Shown here: piece by piece, positions 38,881 through 51,601 of the stretch | Position numbering within the stretch: the stretch's first letter is position 1 | Layout of the letters: every line of letters begins with the position of its first letter | NCBI RefSeq assembly: GCF_035594125.1 | Contig: NC_087191.1 | Coordinates: 3,107,967 to 3,171,966, forward strand | Origin: Scylla paramamosain | Taxonomy: Eukaryota > Arthropoda > Malacostraca > Decapoda > Portunidae | Direction: 5' to 3' | Length of the DNA: 64,000 nucleotides | Notes under the pieces: generated by a model | Database searches by the model: none | What the model was told of the DNA's origin: nothing | The model's input: only the letters and a program-made list of their open reading frames with translations | Position numbers and translations under genes: made by a program

Positions 38881-40361
38881 TTTGGTCATTTGTGATTGCT
38901 AGCAAATCCTGTAGGCTTTATTTCTTGCTCTTGAACGATAGATAGACGTTATTTAGATAGCTGTGGGGACTAGACAAGTTAATACTGAACGTTCTGTTGG
39001 TGTGGCGTAAATAGTGTGTGCTGATACATGTTGCTCACTTTTCCAGGCCACCGAGGAGGCTGCATATGCTACACAGACCTTGCTGAGGTCACTGAGGAGA
39101 TTAGTCAAGTTAATATTAACAGTAATGTTCTGCTGGTGTTGGCAGAACAGTGGTGTTTACTGTTGAGGCCACAGTGCCCTCTAGCATGCATGGCACTGCT
39201 GTCAGGCATACTGTTGGCTGGGTTACTGTCTCTTGAAGATTATTATTGTACTCCATCCTCTTGTCTTGTGCCGTGGTCTGCCTTGCAACACTTTATTGGT
39301 TCTTGGCTGAGTGCAATATTGTGTACTACATGGCCTGAATGGGGGAAAAAAGTGGAGTTTCCAGTAACCAGTAGAGTAAGAAAAAAATTACAAATTTATT
39401 TGTTATATTTGCATAACTTTCTTTTCTTTGCAAAATTGCTGTAGCAATTTTGTCTTAGATGTGTTAGTGTGTTGGATGTTGTAACTCCACATTGACCAAG
39501 AAGGAACAACAAAACTAATGTTAGTTTGCTGGAACGGTTAATCTGGCTATCACGTCCGTGTTACATACAAACACGAAACTCGCATGTTGTGGAGAAGGGT
39601 TCGGTGATTTTGCCGTAAACGTAAAAAAAAAAAATTGGTGCACAAGTCTAGTATGGGTGTAATAGCACTCGAGAGTGTGGAGAAATTTGATATTTTCTAA
39701 GTCCAGCGAGCTGTGCACCAGTCAATAGTAAACACTGAAATTATTATTATTTTTTTTTTGTTTATAAATGGGATTTATGGGTTGTGGCATATTAGGATTT
39801 CATGGTATATATACAGCTGATCCCTCCAATCACATGCTGCTACTCTTCAGGCCATTCCTGAGGCCACCCACCAATCATGATTTCCACAGTAGATTCAGTT
39901 ACACTTTTCATTTGTTTTAGAGACGCATCAGGCATTCTGATAGAGGATCATTGCCATTTGTTAATATGGCTATGCAATGGAGAGATGTGAAGCAAACAGA
40001 GCTAGTGTTCAGCAGAAAAAAAAAGTCACCATGTGGGATATTTAGCAACAGTAATGGTTAAGATGCGCTATACAGATGTAAGGAAGAGGTTCCATGTATT
40101 TGTTAAGGAAGCCACCGGTCTAGGGGCTACAATAGATTAGGAAAATTTTAAATATTAAGGTCAATTTCCTTAGATATTTGAACGCCCTTATTTCACATAT
40201 CTTTCATCCAAAACCCCCAATTCCTCACAGGGCCCCCGAGCTTGTTTGGTGGGTTAGGAGGTGTTGCGGTAATGGGGGGACGAACTTCTTATAAACAAAT
40301 ACCAAGTTTAGTCTCTCCAGCATGCCATTGTTTGTCATTTACCAGTCATGTTTCTAAAATG
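38881..40361. other. No gene recognised
   Basis: A 138-codon frame at 39,028-39,444 follows a pyrimidine-rich TTTTCCAG, but no conserved motif supports it. Part of the segment (about 38,965-39,020) is weakly repeated at 39,098-39,160. The segment at 40,207-40,250 resembles 10,900-10,950 and may be part of a dispersed repeat. Confidence 0.4.
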
Positions 40362-40365
40362 CTAT

Positions 40366-40782
40366 TGTTACGCCCACCCTCACTCCGAGCGGGCGTGTTA
40401 TCCACACGGACACGGGTCGAGAAACTAGAGCAGCGGGGCCTCAAATAAGTCACACTCTGAACGCCGTGACAAGGCGCACACACACACACACACACACACG
40501 AGGCCGAGGCACAAGGGAAAACACGGGCACTATTTCCTAGGTTTATTGACAAATCCTCCGCAAGTACACTGCTTTACAAGTTCACAGGGGCATCACAAGT
40601 CTCCCAGGGAACGACAGGCACTCAACAAGGTACTCAACAGGCAGAGAAACACTTCCAAAGCAGGCAAGCACACACTGGCTTCATCTCGGACCACACGTCT
40701 CGGCTCTCTCTGCCTTCCTGCCTCTCCCAGTGCTGCCACCTCCAACAGTGCTGCCACCCGCACCCATACTCCTGGTGTAACA
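40366..40782 (-). mobile_element. Solo LTR, 417 bp, with CTAT target duplication
   Basis: Termini TGTTACGCCC ... GGTGTAACA, flanked on both sides by CTAT (40,362-40,365 and 40,783-40,786). On the minus strand an AATAAA signal is present (complement at ~40,540), giving the orientation. A (CA)n tract lies at 40,475-40,499. No other copy was seen in the window. Confidence 0.8.
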
Positions 40783-40786
40783 CTAT

Positions 40787-41105
40787 TTTGTTTCAGGTTT
40801 GTAAAACGGCTCCATGCTCTCCGTACCACTTGAAAGGAACTCACACTACCAGGCTCACTGTGATGCCACAGGGTGATTGCTTAGTGTAATCACTTCACAC
40901 AACAACGTGTCTTATGCCTACTGTCAATTGAAAAAAAAATAAAATAAATAAAAATAACAGGAATTTTATTTATATAGCAGTCAAACATCTTTAATAACTT
41001 AAATTTATGCTGATTATAATTTTTTTTTTTTTTTGTACAGGCTGCTTTTCTATAAATGGTTGTAAGAAACAAGACACACACATTTATCTGGATAAATTAT
41101 ATGCT
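40787..41105. other. No gene recognised
   Basis: AT-rich spacer with short A and T runs at ~40,930 and ~41,020. Confidence 0.4.
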
Positions 41106-41117
41106 GTATAGTTTTTT

Positions 41118-42856
<1,739 letters not shown>

Positions 42857-42861
42857 GTAAG

Positions 42862-44101
42862 TCTTACCGCCAGCAGGCGGCGAAGGTTGATTTAGACCCA
42901 CATGATGACACGAATCATTTATTGTATCCGATTAAATCTGGTTGGATCCGCTTGAATTCGGTCAAAACCTGAAGACATACATTAATGATCATAGAAAATA
43001 TTCTATATGAATAATTTGTGTAATACAGGTATGATTCTGCACGTTACTTATAGGGTAATATATTCTTACACAGACAGTTGTTACACTTAGGTGTTTGGGT
43101 CTTGGGGTAATCGTTAAGAAACACGCACGCCCTTTCTGACAGGTGCTCTAGGTAGGTCTATCTACTTCTGTCTCTGCAGCAACACATGTCTTCCCTGCAC
43201 GAGTGTCCTCAGCAAAGTGTCCCCATCGTCCTCAGTTACTGCCTGGGTTCCTAACCTGCCCATTGTTATCCATTAGCGACGGCGATAAGGCCGGCCTCAT
43301 CTTAGCCTCATGTCATAACAAGCATCCTTCACCTCCTTACATCAACACTACCTCAACACCGACCATACAAGAAATTCGCTGACTTAGGCTGTAGTCGCCA
43401 GCTGTGTCGCCTCACAAGGCTGGTGGCGAGAGACTAATACGAGGCATGTGTAACACTAAGGAAACTGCAGAGGTAGTGAGGGTTGTGTTTACCCGGTAAA
43501 GTTGATGACATGGTGCGTAGGGTAGATAAGACACAGAGGGACCCGGGTCACCCGGGGTCGCATATCTGGCCCAGCGACCTCAGAAGGGGGCATATTGTGT
43601 CCAGGCTTCAGAGAGAGAGGTGTCGTGACTCGCTCTACTTTCTCCATAAACCTTAGACCCTCAAACGCCGACCCTCATAGTCGTAAGTGTTGCATTCTGG
43701 TTAAGTCAAAGTACACTGAATATTGAATATTATTATATGTATTGCATTTGTGTCTATTATTCTGACAGCTTGTTAAGGGGTAAACCATCATGTATTTGGT
43801 TATTATATTGCCCTCTGTTATGATGGAATGTTACTTCTTTATGATGCTTATGTGCCTTACGTTCATGCGGATGTTTTATTGTATTTCAATACTCGTGCTG
43901 ATGTCAAATTAATTGTCACTACAGGTTAACCGCATTAAAGCGAGTAAGCGACTGGGTCGTTTGTCATCCTGATCCCTTATAGACGTGACGGCGTCTACAA
44001 GGCCTCGTCTTGGTCCTCGCCCTGACCTCCAGGTCCTTTCCTTCCTCATTGAAAAACTCGCTTGCACAACAACAACTTCTTTCACCCGCTTGGCGGTAAC
44101 A
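42862..44101 (-). mobile_element. 3' LTR ('TGTTACCGCC' family) carrying a nested solo LTR
   Basis: Plus-strand edges are TCTTACCGCCAGCAGGCGGC and CCGCTTGGCGGTAACA; the TG terminus on the left is mutated to TC. An AATAAA lies on the minus strand near 42,915. Without the insertion at 43,390-43,999 it aligns along its whole length with the 46,627-47,254 LTR. Confidence 0.85.
43390..43999 (+). mobile_element. Nested solo LTR, 610 bp, with AGGC target duplication
   Basis: TGTAGTCGCC ... GGCGTCTACA, flanked by AGGC at 43,386-43,389 and 44,000-44,003; the other family copies have a single AGGC-type site there. Its interior (GTAACACTAAGGAAACT, GGTAAAGTTGATGACATGG) matches the middle of the solo LTR at 27,951-28,664, so it is a related LTR family in the opposite orientation to its host LTR. 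Confidence 0.85.
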
Positions 44102-44109
44102 TTCCCCCT
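44102..44109 (-). promoter_or_regulatory. Polypurine tract
   Basis: AGGGGGAA on the minus strand, immediately before the TG of the 3' LTR. It would prime plus-strand DNA synthesis. Confidence 0.75.
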
Positions 44110-44984
44110 GTCAGGCTTCGCTCGAAATTCACATATTACGTAAACTCACGTAGTCCCAGCGTCACCCAACAGAGTTCGTAACCGGTGGCCCCTTTCTCAG
44201 CAGTGAAGGAGTTAGAGTTGTGCACATGATCTTTTTCCATAGCAGATAGGAGATAATTCTCTTCACTTGATCAGCTGACTAACAATTCAATGTGATCAAT
44301 ACCTGAACTAGACAACGGCACGTGGTGGAAGAGCAATTACGTTAATGAGTGTAAAAAACCCCGACATTTATGTTATGGTTCAAGCTGCGGGGAAAAACTC
44401 CGTAACGTAGTCACTCATACCACTGGCGAGGCACCATTATGTTCAGAACCGCGTGGCGATATCTGCAACCACACGGCGGTCACTGGGCATCGGTTAGTAA
44501 AGCTTGGACATGTTTCCAGCTCCGCCAATATGTTACATTTACGACAGGTTTCATCCTCATCTCTAGTCAAGAACGAGTTTCATACCCTCAGCATCACACC
44601 AGTTCTCAGTTCATCGAGGTTCTCTGTTCACTATCACCATGTCAGTCCTCAGACCGATGTGTATAACGACATAACTGTGAGCACAGAGTTGCAAAAGGTT
44701 AGCGTTCAAAGATGTCAGGATCTCTAGTTGTCTTTCTTCTTACGATGTGCTCCCCCTGTTGAGGCTCTCGTGACACGGTGGTCACGTGCGAGCATTGAAG
44801 AGTCCTTGTCCTCCCCCTGGTCTACTACGTCCAGTTCGGCTCCAAGGGTTAAGATTCCATCTGGAGTGACCTTGCTTCCTCTCGTGTTCATGCGAGGTAT
44901 CTGAGTCCAAGACACTCAAACCCCTCGCTTGAGCGTCGTTGCAGGCAACCAATGATAGCGTCTCGCCTCTGTCCTCTGTAAGTA
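44110..44984 (-). other. Element interior, unrecognised
   Basis: Between the polypurine tract and the first minisatellite. No gag, protease or pol motif in any frame; moderate-length frames have no recognisable domain. Confidence 0.5.
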
Positions 44985-45741
44985 CACAGCCATAAGCACA
45001 CAAATCACTCCTTGGTAGTGTCCAGCCTCTGCAAGCACACAAGCTCACCCTCTGGTGGTGTCTAACCACCCCTGATGGTGTCTTGATCACTGCAAGCACA
45101 CAAGCTCACTTCCTGATGAAGTTTGGTCTCTGCAAGCACACCATCTCACTCCCTGATGGTGTCTGATCCCTGTAAGCACGCACACATGCTCGCCCCCTGA
45201 TGGTGTCTAATCCCTGTAAGCACACAAGCTCACCCTCTGGTGATATATAGCCTATGCAAGCATACAAATGCACTCCCTGATGGTGTCTGATCCCTGCAAG
45301 TACACAAGCTCACTTCCTGATTGTGTCTGCTTCCTGCAAGCACACAAGCTCACTCCCTGAGGGTGTCTGATCCCTGCAAGCACACACTCACTTCCTGATG
45401 GTGCCTGGTCTCTGTAAGCACACCATCTTACTCCTTGATGGTGTCTAATCCCTGCAAGTACACAAACTCACTTCCTGATGGTGTCTGGTGTCTGCCAGCA
45501 CACAAGCTCACTCCCTGATGGTGTTTGATCTCTGCAAGCATACAAGCATACAAACTCGTTCTCTGGTATAAGCCTCTGTAAGCATACAAACTCAGTCCCT
45601 GGTGATAGCCTTAGCAAGCAAACAACCTCAGTCCCTGGTGGTAGTCTCTGTAATCATACAAACTCAGTTCTGGTTGCCTCTGCAAGCAAACAAACTCAGT
45701 CCCTGGTGGTTGCCTCTGCAAGCAGACAAACTCAGTCCCAG
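44985..45741. repeat. Minisatellite 1, ~40-bp units
   Basis: About 18 imperfect units of the form CTGCAAGCACACAAGCTCAC + TCCCTGATGGTGTCTGATCC, diverging toward the right end (CAAACTCAGTCCCTGGTGG). Confidence 0.9.
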
Positions 45742-45749
45742 AACTTTTT

Positions 45750-45954
45750 TTTTTTTTTAAGCAGTAATTCGCTCCTGTCCCCGTCTGGGTCATAACAGGT
45801 CCTCTTTATGCAATAATTCGCTCCTCCCCCCGTCTGGGTCCAAAGCAGGTCCTCTTTACGCAATATTCGCTCCTGCCCACAGTCTGAGTCCAAAGCAGGT
45901 CCTCTTCACGCAATAATTCGCTCCTGCCCCCGTCTCGGTCCAAAGCACGTGGCT
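45750..45954. repeat. Minisatellite 2, ~50-bp units
   Basis: Four units of the form AATAATTCGCTCCTGCCCCC + GTCTGGGTCCAAAGCAGGTC + CTCTTTACGC, directly following minisatellite 1. Confidence 0.9.
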
Positions 45955-46480
45955 CCTTGGGTCACCGTGAGCTACAGTCAACACACAAACGAACACACTC
46001 TTTACCTCAACCTCGGAGGGCCGGGCTTTCCTCCCGCCGCTCCGTGAGCCACAGCTATCACTTGAGCGAATACACCCCTCCTCCCCCGTTCCCCGGAGGA
46101 GCAGGTTGGCCATCCGCCGCTCCGTGCATCACCGCCAACACACGAACGCACACTCCCCACCCAGTCCTCGTGAGGAGTAGGGAGGCCGTCCGCCGCCCCG
46201 TGCATCATCGCCAACGCACGAACGAACACACACTCCTTACCCAGTCCTCGGAGGAGTAGGGAGGACGTCCGCCGCTCCGTGCCCACCGCTAACGCACGAA
46301 CGAACACACACTCCTTACCCAGTCCTCGGAGGAGTAGGATGACCACCCGTCGTTCCGTGCGCCACTGCCAGCACACGAACGAACACACACTCTCTACCCA
46401 GCCTTCGCACGGGCAGGCTTGCCGCCCGCCGCTGCGTGCATCACAAACACACGAATGAACACACTCACTACCCAGTCCTG
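45955..46480. repeat. Minisatellite 3, ~77-bp units
   Basis: About seven units containing CGAACGAACACACACTCC, TACCCAGTCCTCGGAGGAG and GTCCGCCGCTCCGTGC. A 203-codon minus-strand frame passes through it (46,002-46,613), but its repetitiveness follows the DNA repeat and does not indicate a gene. Confidence 0.9.
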
Positions 46481-46626
46481 GATGGGTGCCTTTCGTCTCT
46501 TCTTGTGATGTCTGTTGCCAGGGGTGACGTCCACTCCGTGTGTCCGGCGTTGATGCTGGTTCCAGGGTCCCTTCTCTGGTCACCCAGCACCGTCTTCCTC
46601 GGGCGCGCGTCAAACCACGTTTTGAC

Positions 46627-47254
46627 TGTTACTGCCAGCAGGCGGCGAAGGTTGATTCAGACCCACACGATGACACGAATCATTTATTATATCCGATTGA
46701 ATCCGGTTGGATCCACTTGAATTCGGTCAAAATCTGAAGACACACATTAATGATCATAGACAACATTCTATATGAATAATTTGTGTAATACAGGTATGAT
46801 TCTGCACGTTACTTATAGGATAATATATTCTTACACAGACAGACACAGACAGACACTTAGGTGTTTGGGTCTTGGGATAATCGTTAAGAAACGCGCTCGC
46901 CCTTTCTGACAGGTGCTCTAGGTAGGTCTATCTACTTCTGTCTCTGCAGCAACACACGTATTCCCTGCACGAGTGTCCTCAGCAAAGTGTACCCATCGTC
47001 CTCAGTTACTGCCTGGCTTCCTACCCTGCCCATCGTTATCCATTAGCGACGGCGATAAGGCCGGCCTCACCTTAGCCTCATGTCATAACAAGCATCCTTC
47101 ATCTCCTTACATCAACACTACCTCAACACCGACCGTACAAGAAATTCGCTGACTTAGGCCTCATCTTGGTCCTCGCCCTGACCTCCAGGTACTTTCCTTC
47201 CTCATTGACAAACTCGCTTGCACAACAACTTCTTTCACCTGCTTGGCGGTAACA
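46627..47254 (-). mobile_element. 5' LTR of the non-autonomous element
   Basis: TGTTACTGCCAGCAGGCGGC ... CTGCTTGGCGGTAACA on the plus strand, followed by the GTAAG duplication. An AATAAA is present on the minus strand. Immediately inside, the minus strand reads GTCAAAACGTGGTTTGAC, a short hairpin. No standard tRNA-complementary primer site begins at the border. Confidence 0.85.
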
Positions 47255-47314
47255 GTAAGATTCACTGAAAGTGTAGTAATCTCCTTTCATATTTTTCAGG
47301 GCTCACTCCTTATT

Positions 47315-47635
47315 ACTGGTTTCCAACATTTGGTGGGTCATCTGGTATTCTTAAAGGTTGTGAGTTGGATAGCTCTCTGCAAGGGGATTTTATACCAGAT
47401 GTTATATAATTACAAATATCCATTGTCATCATTCCTCAGAAAATGATTATTACGTGTAGTTATGAAAGATTTTCTAAGAATTCAGTGTGTACAAACAAGA
47501 TCTAATTTGAAGAGTTTATAAAAGAATTAAATGTATTATTCCTTAGCTTAGTATTAAATCTGAAAACTTCCTCACTTTGAGAAAGGGGGCACTATGCAAA
47601 GTGCTGAGCATAGGTGGTACAGTTTGGGAACCACT
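47315..47635. mobile_element. Possible hAT-type MITE
   Basis: TACTGGTTTCCAACATTTGG at 47,315 and, inverted, TAGTGGTTCCCAAACTGTAC at the right end resemble hAT termini. No clear 8-bp duplication was found, so borders are tentative. Confidence 0.4.
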
Positions 47636-48326
47636 ACTATAGGCAGATAGGTATACTATACAGTATAGATAAATAGCAGGCATTATTTTTTTTACTGATT
47701 TTAACAGTATCTAAAATTGTTGATTATTCTATTTGCAGACTGCGGTGTAATTCTAACCTTTATTACAGATACCATTGCTTGGGGACATTATTCTGAGTGT
47801 AATGTCACATTTCTCTCTTAGTGTTTTTATCAATCGTTATACGTCTTTAAACTCAGTTTTCCCATCTATTTTCTCCTTTCAGTTAGTCTAAATTCTGATT
47901 CACTCATAAATATTATCGTAAAGGTCCTATCTTTTTTTTTTTTTTTGAGAGCTTATTTCTTTTTGTTATTTTAGTTTTGGTGTATCTTGAAAATAGTTTG
48001 TGTTCTTCCTTACACTATTCCAAGACTCTTCCCAAATGTATGATTTCTTCTTTTATCCCCATATATTAATTCAGTCATGTTTTAGATTCTACTCAATATC
48101 TGAAAAATAGTGATATATTACAATAGTTATGTACTGACCTTTACTGTAAACAACAAGTGGAGGAATAAGATTAATGTAGAATGGGGAGTTTTCTGTTGGG
48201 ACAATTTAAGATGTAAGTTTACGCATTGAGTAATGTATATGCATCTTAGAGGAAGTTCCACAAATGAACACCAGATCTCCTTAGCTCCAAAGTCCTGCAG
48301 TTTTTTTCTTTTCTTTCCTTTTCTTT

Positions 48327-48360
<34 letters not shown>

Positions 48361-48403
48361 GAGGATGGATTAGCATAATTAATAAATCATCAAGACATCC
48401 TGC
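47636..48403. other. No gene recognised; poly-T at ~48,330-48,357
   Basis: AT-rich sequence with T-rich runs next to the inverted-duplication arm. Confidence 0.4.
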
Positions 48404-48626
48404 TCATGGTAGGTCTGGGTGTGGGCAGATGTGGGAGGAGATGGCCGGCATGAACACTGCTGCCTTTAGTTCTGGGGCATTAAGTTGTCTCACCCAAGCC
48501 ACACATTGAGCACCAGTTAATGCTAGCCTAACCATGGCATAAATCCCTGTTATCTGACCTGGTTTTAGTCGCAATTGCCCCAATATGCTTTTCAGCAGTT
48601 CTTTTGTGAGATAGTCAGCTGCTGTC
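48404..48626 (-). CDS. Candidate terminal exon; weak CP2/LSF C-terminal resemblance
   Basis: On the minus strand an acceptor (GTGTTTCATAG) precedes 223 nt of open frame ending in TGA (48,404-48,406). It encodes RTAADYLTKELLKSILGQL, then RLKPGQITGIYAM, a Val/Trp-containing segment and a short Pro/His tail. The pattern L-x2-E-L-L ... L-x-P-x-Q-I-x-x-I-Y vaguely recalls the C-terminal SAM-like domain of CP2/LSF/Grainyhead factors, but this is low confidence. It is the right end of a ~1 kb segment repeated in inverse at 52,705-53,720. It may be a host exon, a retrocopy or an unknown repeat. Confidence 0.35.
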
Positions 48627-49425
48627 CTATGAAACACTATCACGGTTAGCCTTTGGCAGAGATTTTAGGAACATATGTCAATGCATAGATAGATGCAGCA
48701 TCAAGAAAGCTACTTAATGCATAGTGATTTTGTATCTCTGGATCACTAATGATTGTTTACCTTCGTGCTCGCAAATTTATGAAAATCGTGATTCTTTATT
48801 TTTAACTTTATAGCTTTGGGAGAAACACTATTTACCCATTGATATATCATTTTGCTTAGAAATTTTGTTTCTAATGTATTTCAAGAAAAAAAAAAAAAAA
48901 CTGGCCTGAAGGTATGATGAAGTAATGCATAATCTGTCCTCTGACATGGGAAATCATGTAAGGAACTTGCGCACCCAAGCTGTGAGGAATGACATTGACC
49001 TCCATTAGGTCATATAGATTTGTGCCCCTTGGAACATGGAATGTTCATTAATTGTATTAGTATTTGCCCTACATAAGGAAATGCATTGCCAGCAACACTG
49101 CATGTGTTGGATGAACTCAGTAAGGTGACGTGTTCATTTTATATCATTCATTTTTGCTTTTAATATACAATACACAACAGTTTTTGGGCATGTGCCTTGC
49201 CATTTCAGCTTTCCATTACTGTACAGAAAATCTTTTATATGGAGGTGTTAATTCTTGTTTTAGTGACAGAGTGTATGTGCCGTGTGATAATATTGTCTTA
49301 AGTGCGTGTTCTAGCCTTGATGTGTGGATGCATGGAAGTGATTCTATCTTAATGGTAGTATCTCTAAAATATGTGAAGATCAGGTTCTTTGGGATCCTTT
49401 TCTTTTCTTCTTTGATGATGGTGAT
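48404..49425 (+). repeat. Inverted duplication, arm 1
   Basis: About 1.02 kb that reappears as its reverse complement at 52,705-53,720 with few differences. It contains a readable 100-codon plus-strand stretch also present in arm 2 (YHSFLLLIYNTQQFLGMCL), probably fortuitous. The right border is a GATGATG-rich tract that grades into (ATT)n. Confidence 0.9.
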
Positions 49426-49469
49426 GATGATAATGATTATGATTATGATTATTATTATTATTATTATTA

Positions 49470-49506
<37 letters not shown>

Positions 49507-49578
49507 TGCTACTACAACTACTACTACTAGTTATTATTATTATTATCATTATTAATGTTGTTTTTTTAATATGAATAA

Positions 49579-49627
<49 letters not shown>

Positions 49628-49740
49628 GATGCTATAATTTATCATTACTGTTACTGTTGTTGTTAATAATGATTATTATTATTATTATCATCATTATTAA
49701 TGTTACTGTATTAACATTTTAATTTTTCTATTAATTTATT
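49426..49740. repeat. (ATT)n compound microsatellite
   Basis: GAT/ATT/ACT triplet repeats in three blocks; the frames through it are artefacts. Confidence 0.95.
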
Positions 49741-49765
49741 TATTTTCAATGCAGCTGCTACATAC

Positions 49766-50516
49766 TGCTGTGCACACCCCTTCCGGCCTTCAGGTACACA
49801 TTTGTCACTGCAGCAGCCCAAAGCGGTCAACACACACAACAGGAATCCACCACTGCTGTCGTGGTCGGGTTTGTTTGGTTAGTGGGGGCGAGGCACGCAG
49901 ACACGGCACCTTTCTGGCCCAACAGTCTACTGAGAGGGAGGAAGGGTAACAGCAGTCTCACTAGCACTCCTGTCTTTATTACCTACACAGAGCAGTACCA
50001 CAGGACACGAGGCACACTACCACGGTACAGTACAAGTAAGGTCGCATCACTGGCTCACTCAGCAAAGCGTCTCCATTGCTGAGTGCCGCGTCCCACCTCA
50101 CAGAACAGTGGCACCGTACAGCACACTATGGGGTCAGCTCGTTCACAGCATCGCACAGCTGTCTCCTGCGGTGGCCCATACCGCAACAAACAACGGCAGG
50201 TGTCACACACACACACACACACACCTCAGTGTCAAGTACTCATTGTCTTAGACTGCCAGGGCACACAAATCTGACACCATGCCCCGGGGCGCAGTCACTT
50301 AATAATAATAGCAGCGGTAGGCGGCTAGCGTCGTAGCGTCACACAATGGGAGCATGCTGCAGACTGTCGGCACAGGTGTTGTGTAGAAGGAAAACGGGTG
50401 CTCTCTGTCCTCTTGGCTTCACTTCTATCTGGCGTCGCAGTGTGGCATAGGCGGGAAACGGGCGCTCTCTCTTCTCTTGGCTTCACTTATATCGGGTTGC
50501 AGTGTGGCGTAGACAG

Positions 50517-50581
<65 letters not shown>

Positions 50582-50762
50582 CCTTTTAAACGGGCGGCGG
50601 CTACCACAGATCCTTATATAATGTCGGCCCCTCCATGAGTGGCCAGCGCGCTCCTGCTCTCCCGACCAATCACCGTCCATGCCACTTCTGGTCTCTCCAA
50701 GCTGCCTCCACTAGCAGCTTATGCAGCATTGCCAATGCCTATATTCACTACCCGGCGGCACA
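49766..50762 (-). mobile_element. Solo LTR, family B (minus)
   Basis: Reverse copy of the LTR at 37,048-37,966: plus-strand edges TGCTGTGCACACCCC and CCCGGCGGCACA, a TATA box (complement of CTTATATAATG, ~50,612), a (CT)n tract at 50,522-50,579, (CA)n at ~50,204-50,223 and the complement of an AATAAA-like site near 49,976. Longer than the plus copy because of microsatellite and duplication differences. No target duplication seen. Confidence 0.75.
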
Positions 50763-51567
50763 GTGCTACCAACTTCACCTCCCCCCTCACCTCCCCGTCG
50801 CAACAGTACTGATGAGCTACTAGACAGTCATGAACTTGTTAAACCAAAACATAAACCGAATCACGCCCTTCCACAATGCAGATCCTAGGAAACTTGATAA
50901 TACTTACTTGGATCAATCAGCCATTTTGGAGGATGTAAGATCAAACATAAAACAATAAAAAAGAACCTGTCCTGGAAAAAAGTTAAATTAATAGAACACC
51001 CGACCAAGTCTATTACCATTCTACAGCTTAGTCCTCCTCTTGCACAACTTCACTACTCCATTTAACTCAGTTGCCTTATTGTTACACATCATTCACATGA
51101 GTCTCTCGCTATCAGCCTCGCAAGACATGGTGAGGTGAAACTGGCGGCTACAATGAGGATTATGGAAAGATGATCACTGGTAGTGATGGGGACCTTAGGA
51201 GATGGTGATGATATGGTGTGTTCTGCAGTTGGATAATATTATGTCGGTGTTTGTTCCTCCCAACTGTGTAAAGAATGTTGGGAAATGAGGTCCTATGTGT
51301 TGTATGTTTCTGTTGTGAGTTAGCCTGTTCAGTTGCCTGCCTTTCGTGAAGAGAGAGAGATAAAGTCAGGGATGGGTATGTAATCACAAGAAGGAGGTTG
51401 GTAAATTGTGGAGATAATAATATTGCTTGTTTTTGTTTAATTTTTCAATGGCTTGTAGGTCAGAAATTAAATAATCTAATAATTTGTTTAATATTGTTTT
51501 TTACTGCTATTGCAACACCATCAGCTTTTGATGCTAATTTGTTTTTTCTATATGATCGGTATCCAAG
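50763..51567. other. No gene recognised
   Basis: Mixed sequence without motif; a short GA tract at 51,351-51,362. Confidence 0.4.
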
Positions 51568-51601
51568 AATTTTTATTGTTGAGATATCAACAATAAAAAT
51601 T
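51568..51601. repeat. 34-bp hairpin at the LINE-1 copy H 5' junction
   Basis: Perfect 15-bp arms (AATTTTTATTGTTGA / TCAACAATAAAAATT) around GATA, directly before LINE-1 sequence starts. Confidence 0.9.

Larger units (their letters stand above)
42862..47254 (-). mobile_element. Complete non-autonomous LTR retrotransposon with minisatellite interior
   Basis: The element is flanked by an exact 5-bp duplication, GTAAG (42,857-42,861 and 47,255-47,259). Two same-orientation LTRs bound it: the 5' LTR at 46,627-47,254 (628 bp) and the 3' LTR at 42,862-44,101 (626 bp plus a 614-bp nested insertion with its duplication). A polypurine tract (AGGGGGAA on the minus strand) sits directly before the 3' LTR. 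The ~2.5 kb interior has no gag or pol, only ~0.9 kb of unrecognised sequence and three consecutive minisatellites. It fits the LARD/TR-type class that depends on a partner for its proteins. Confidence 0.85.

Noticed and set aside
39028..39444. 138-codon plus-strand frame after a TTTTCCAG acceptor-like site
   Set aside because: No conserved motif, no convincing donor and partial local repetition; not enough to call an exon.
44985..46480. CRISPR-like array
   Set aside because: Units are head-to-tail degenerate minisatellites without unique spacers, in a eukaryotic retroelement.
46002..46613. 203-codon minus-strand open frame
   Set aside because: It runs through the ~77-bp minisatellite, its repeats mirror the DNA repeat, and it lies in a non-coding retroelement.
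49130..49400. Plus-strand frame conserved in both inverted-duplication arms
   Set aside because: Both arms are recent copies of the same DNA, so conservation of the frame is expected without selection; the sequence has no recognisable domain.
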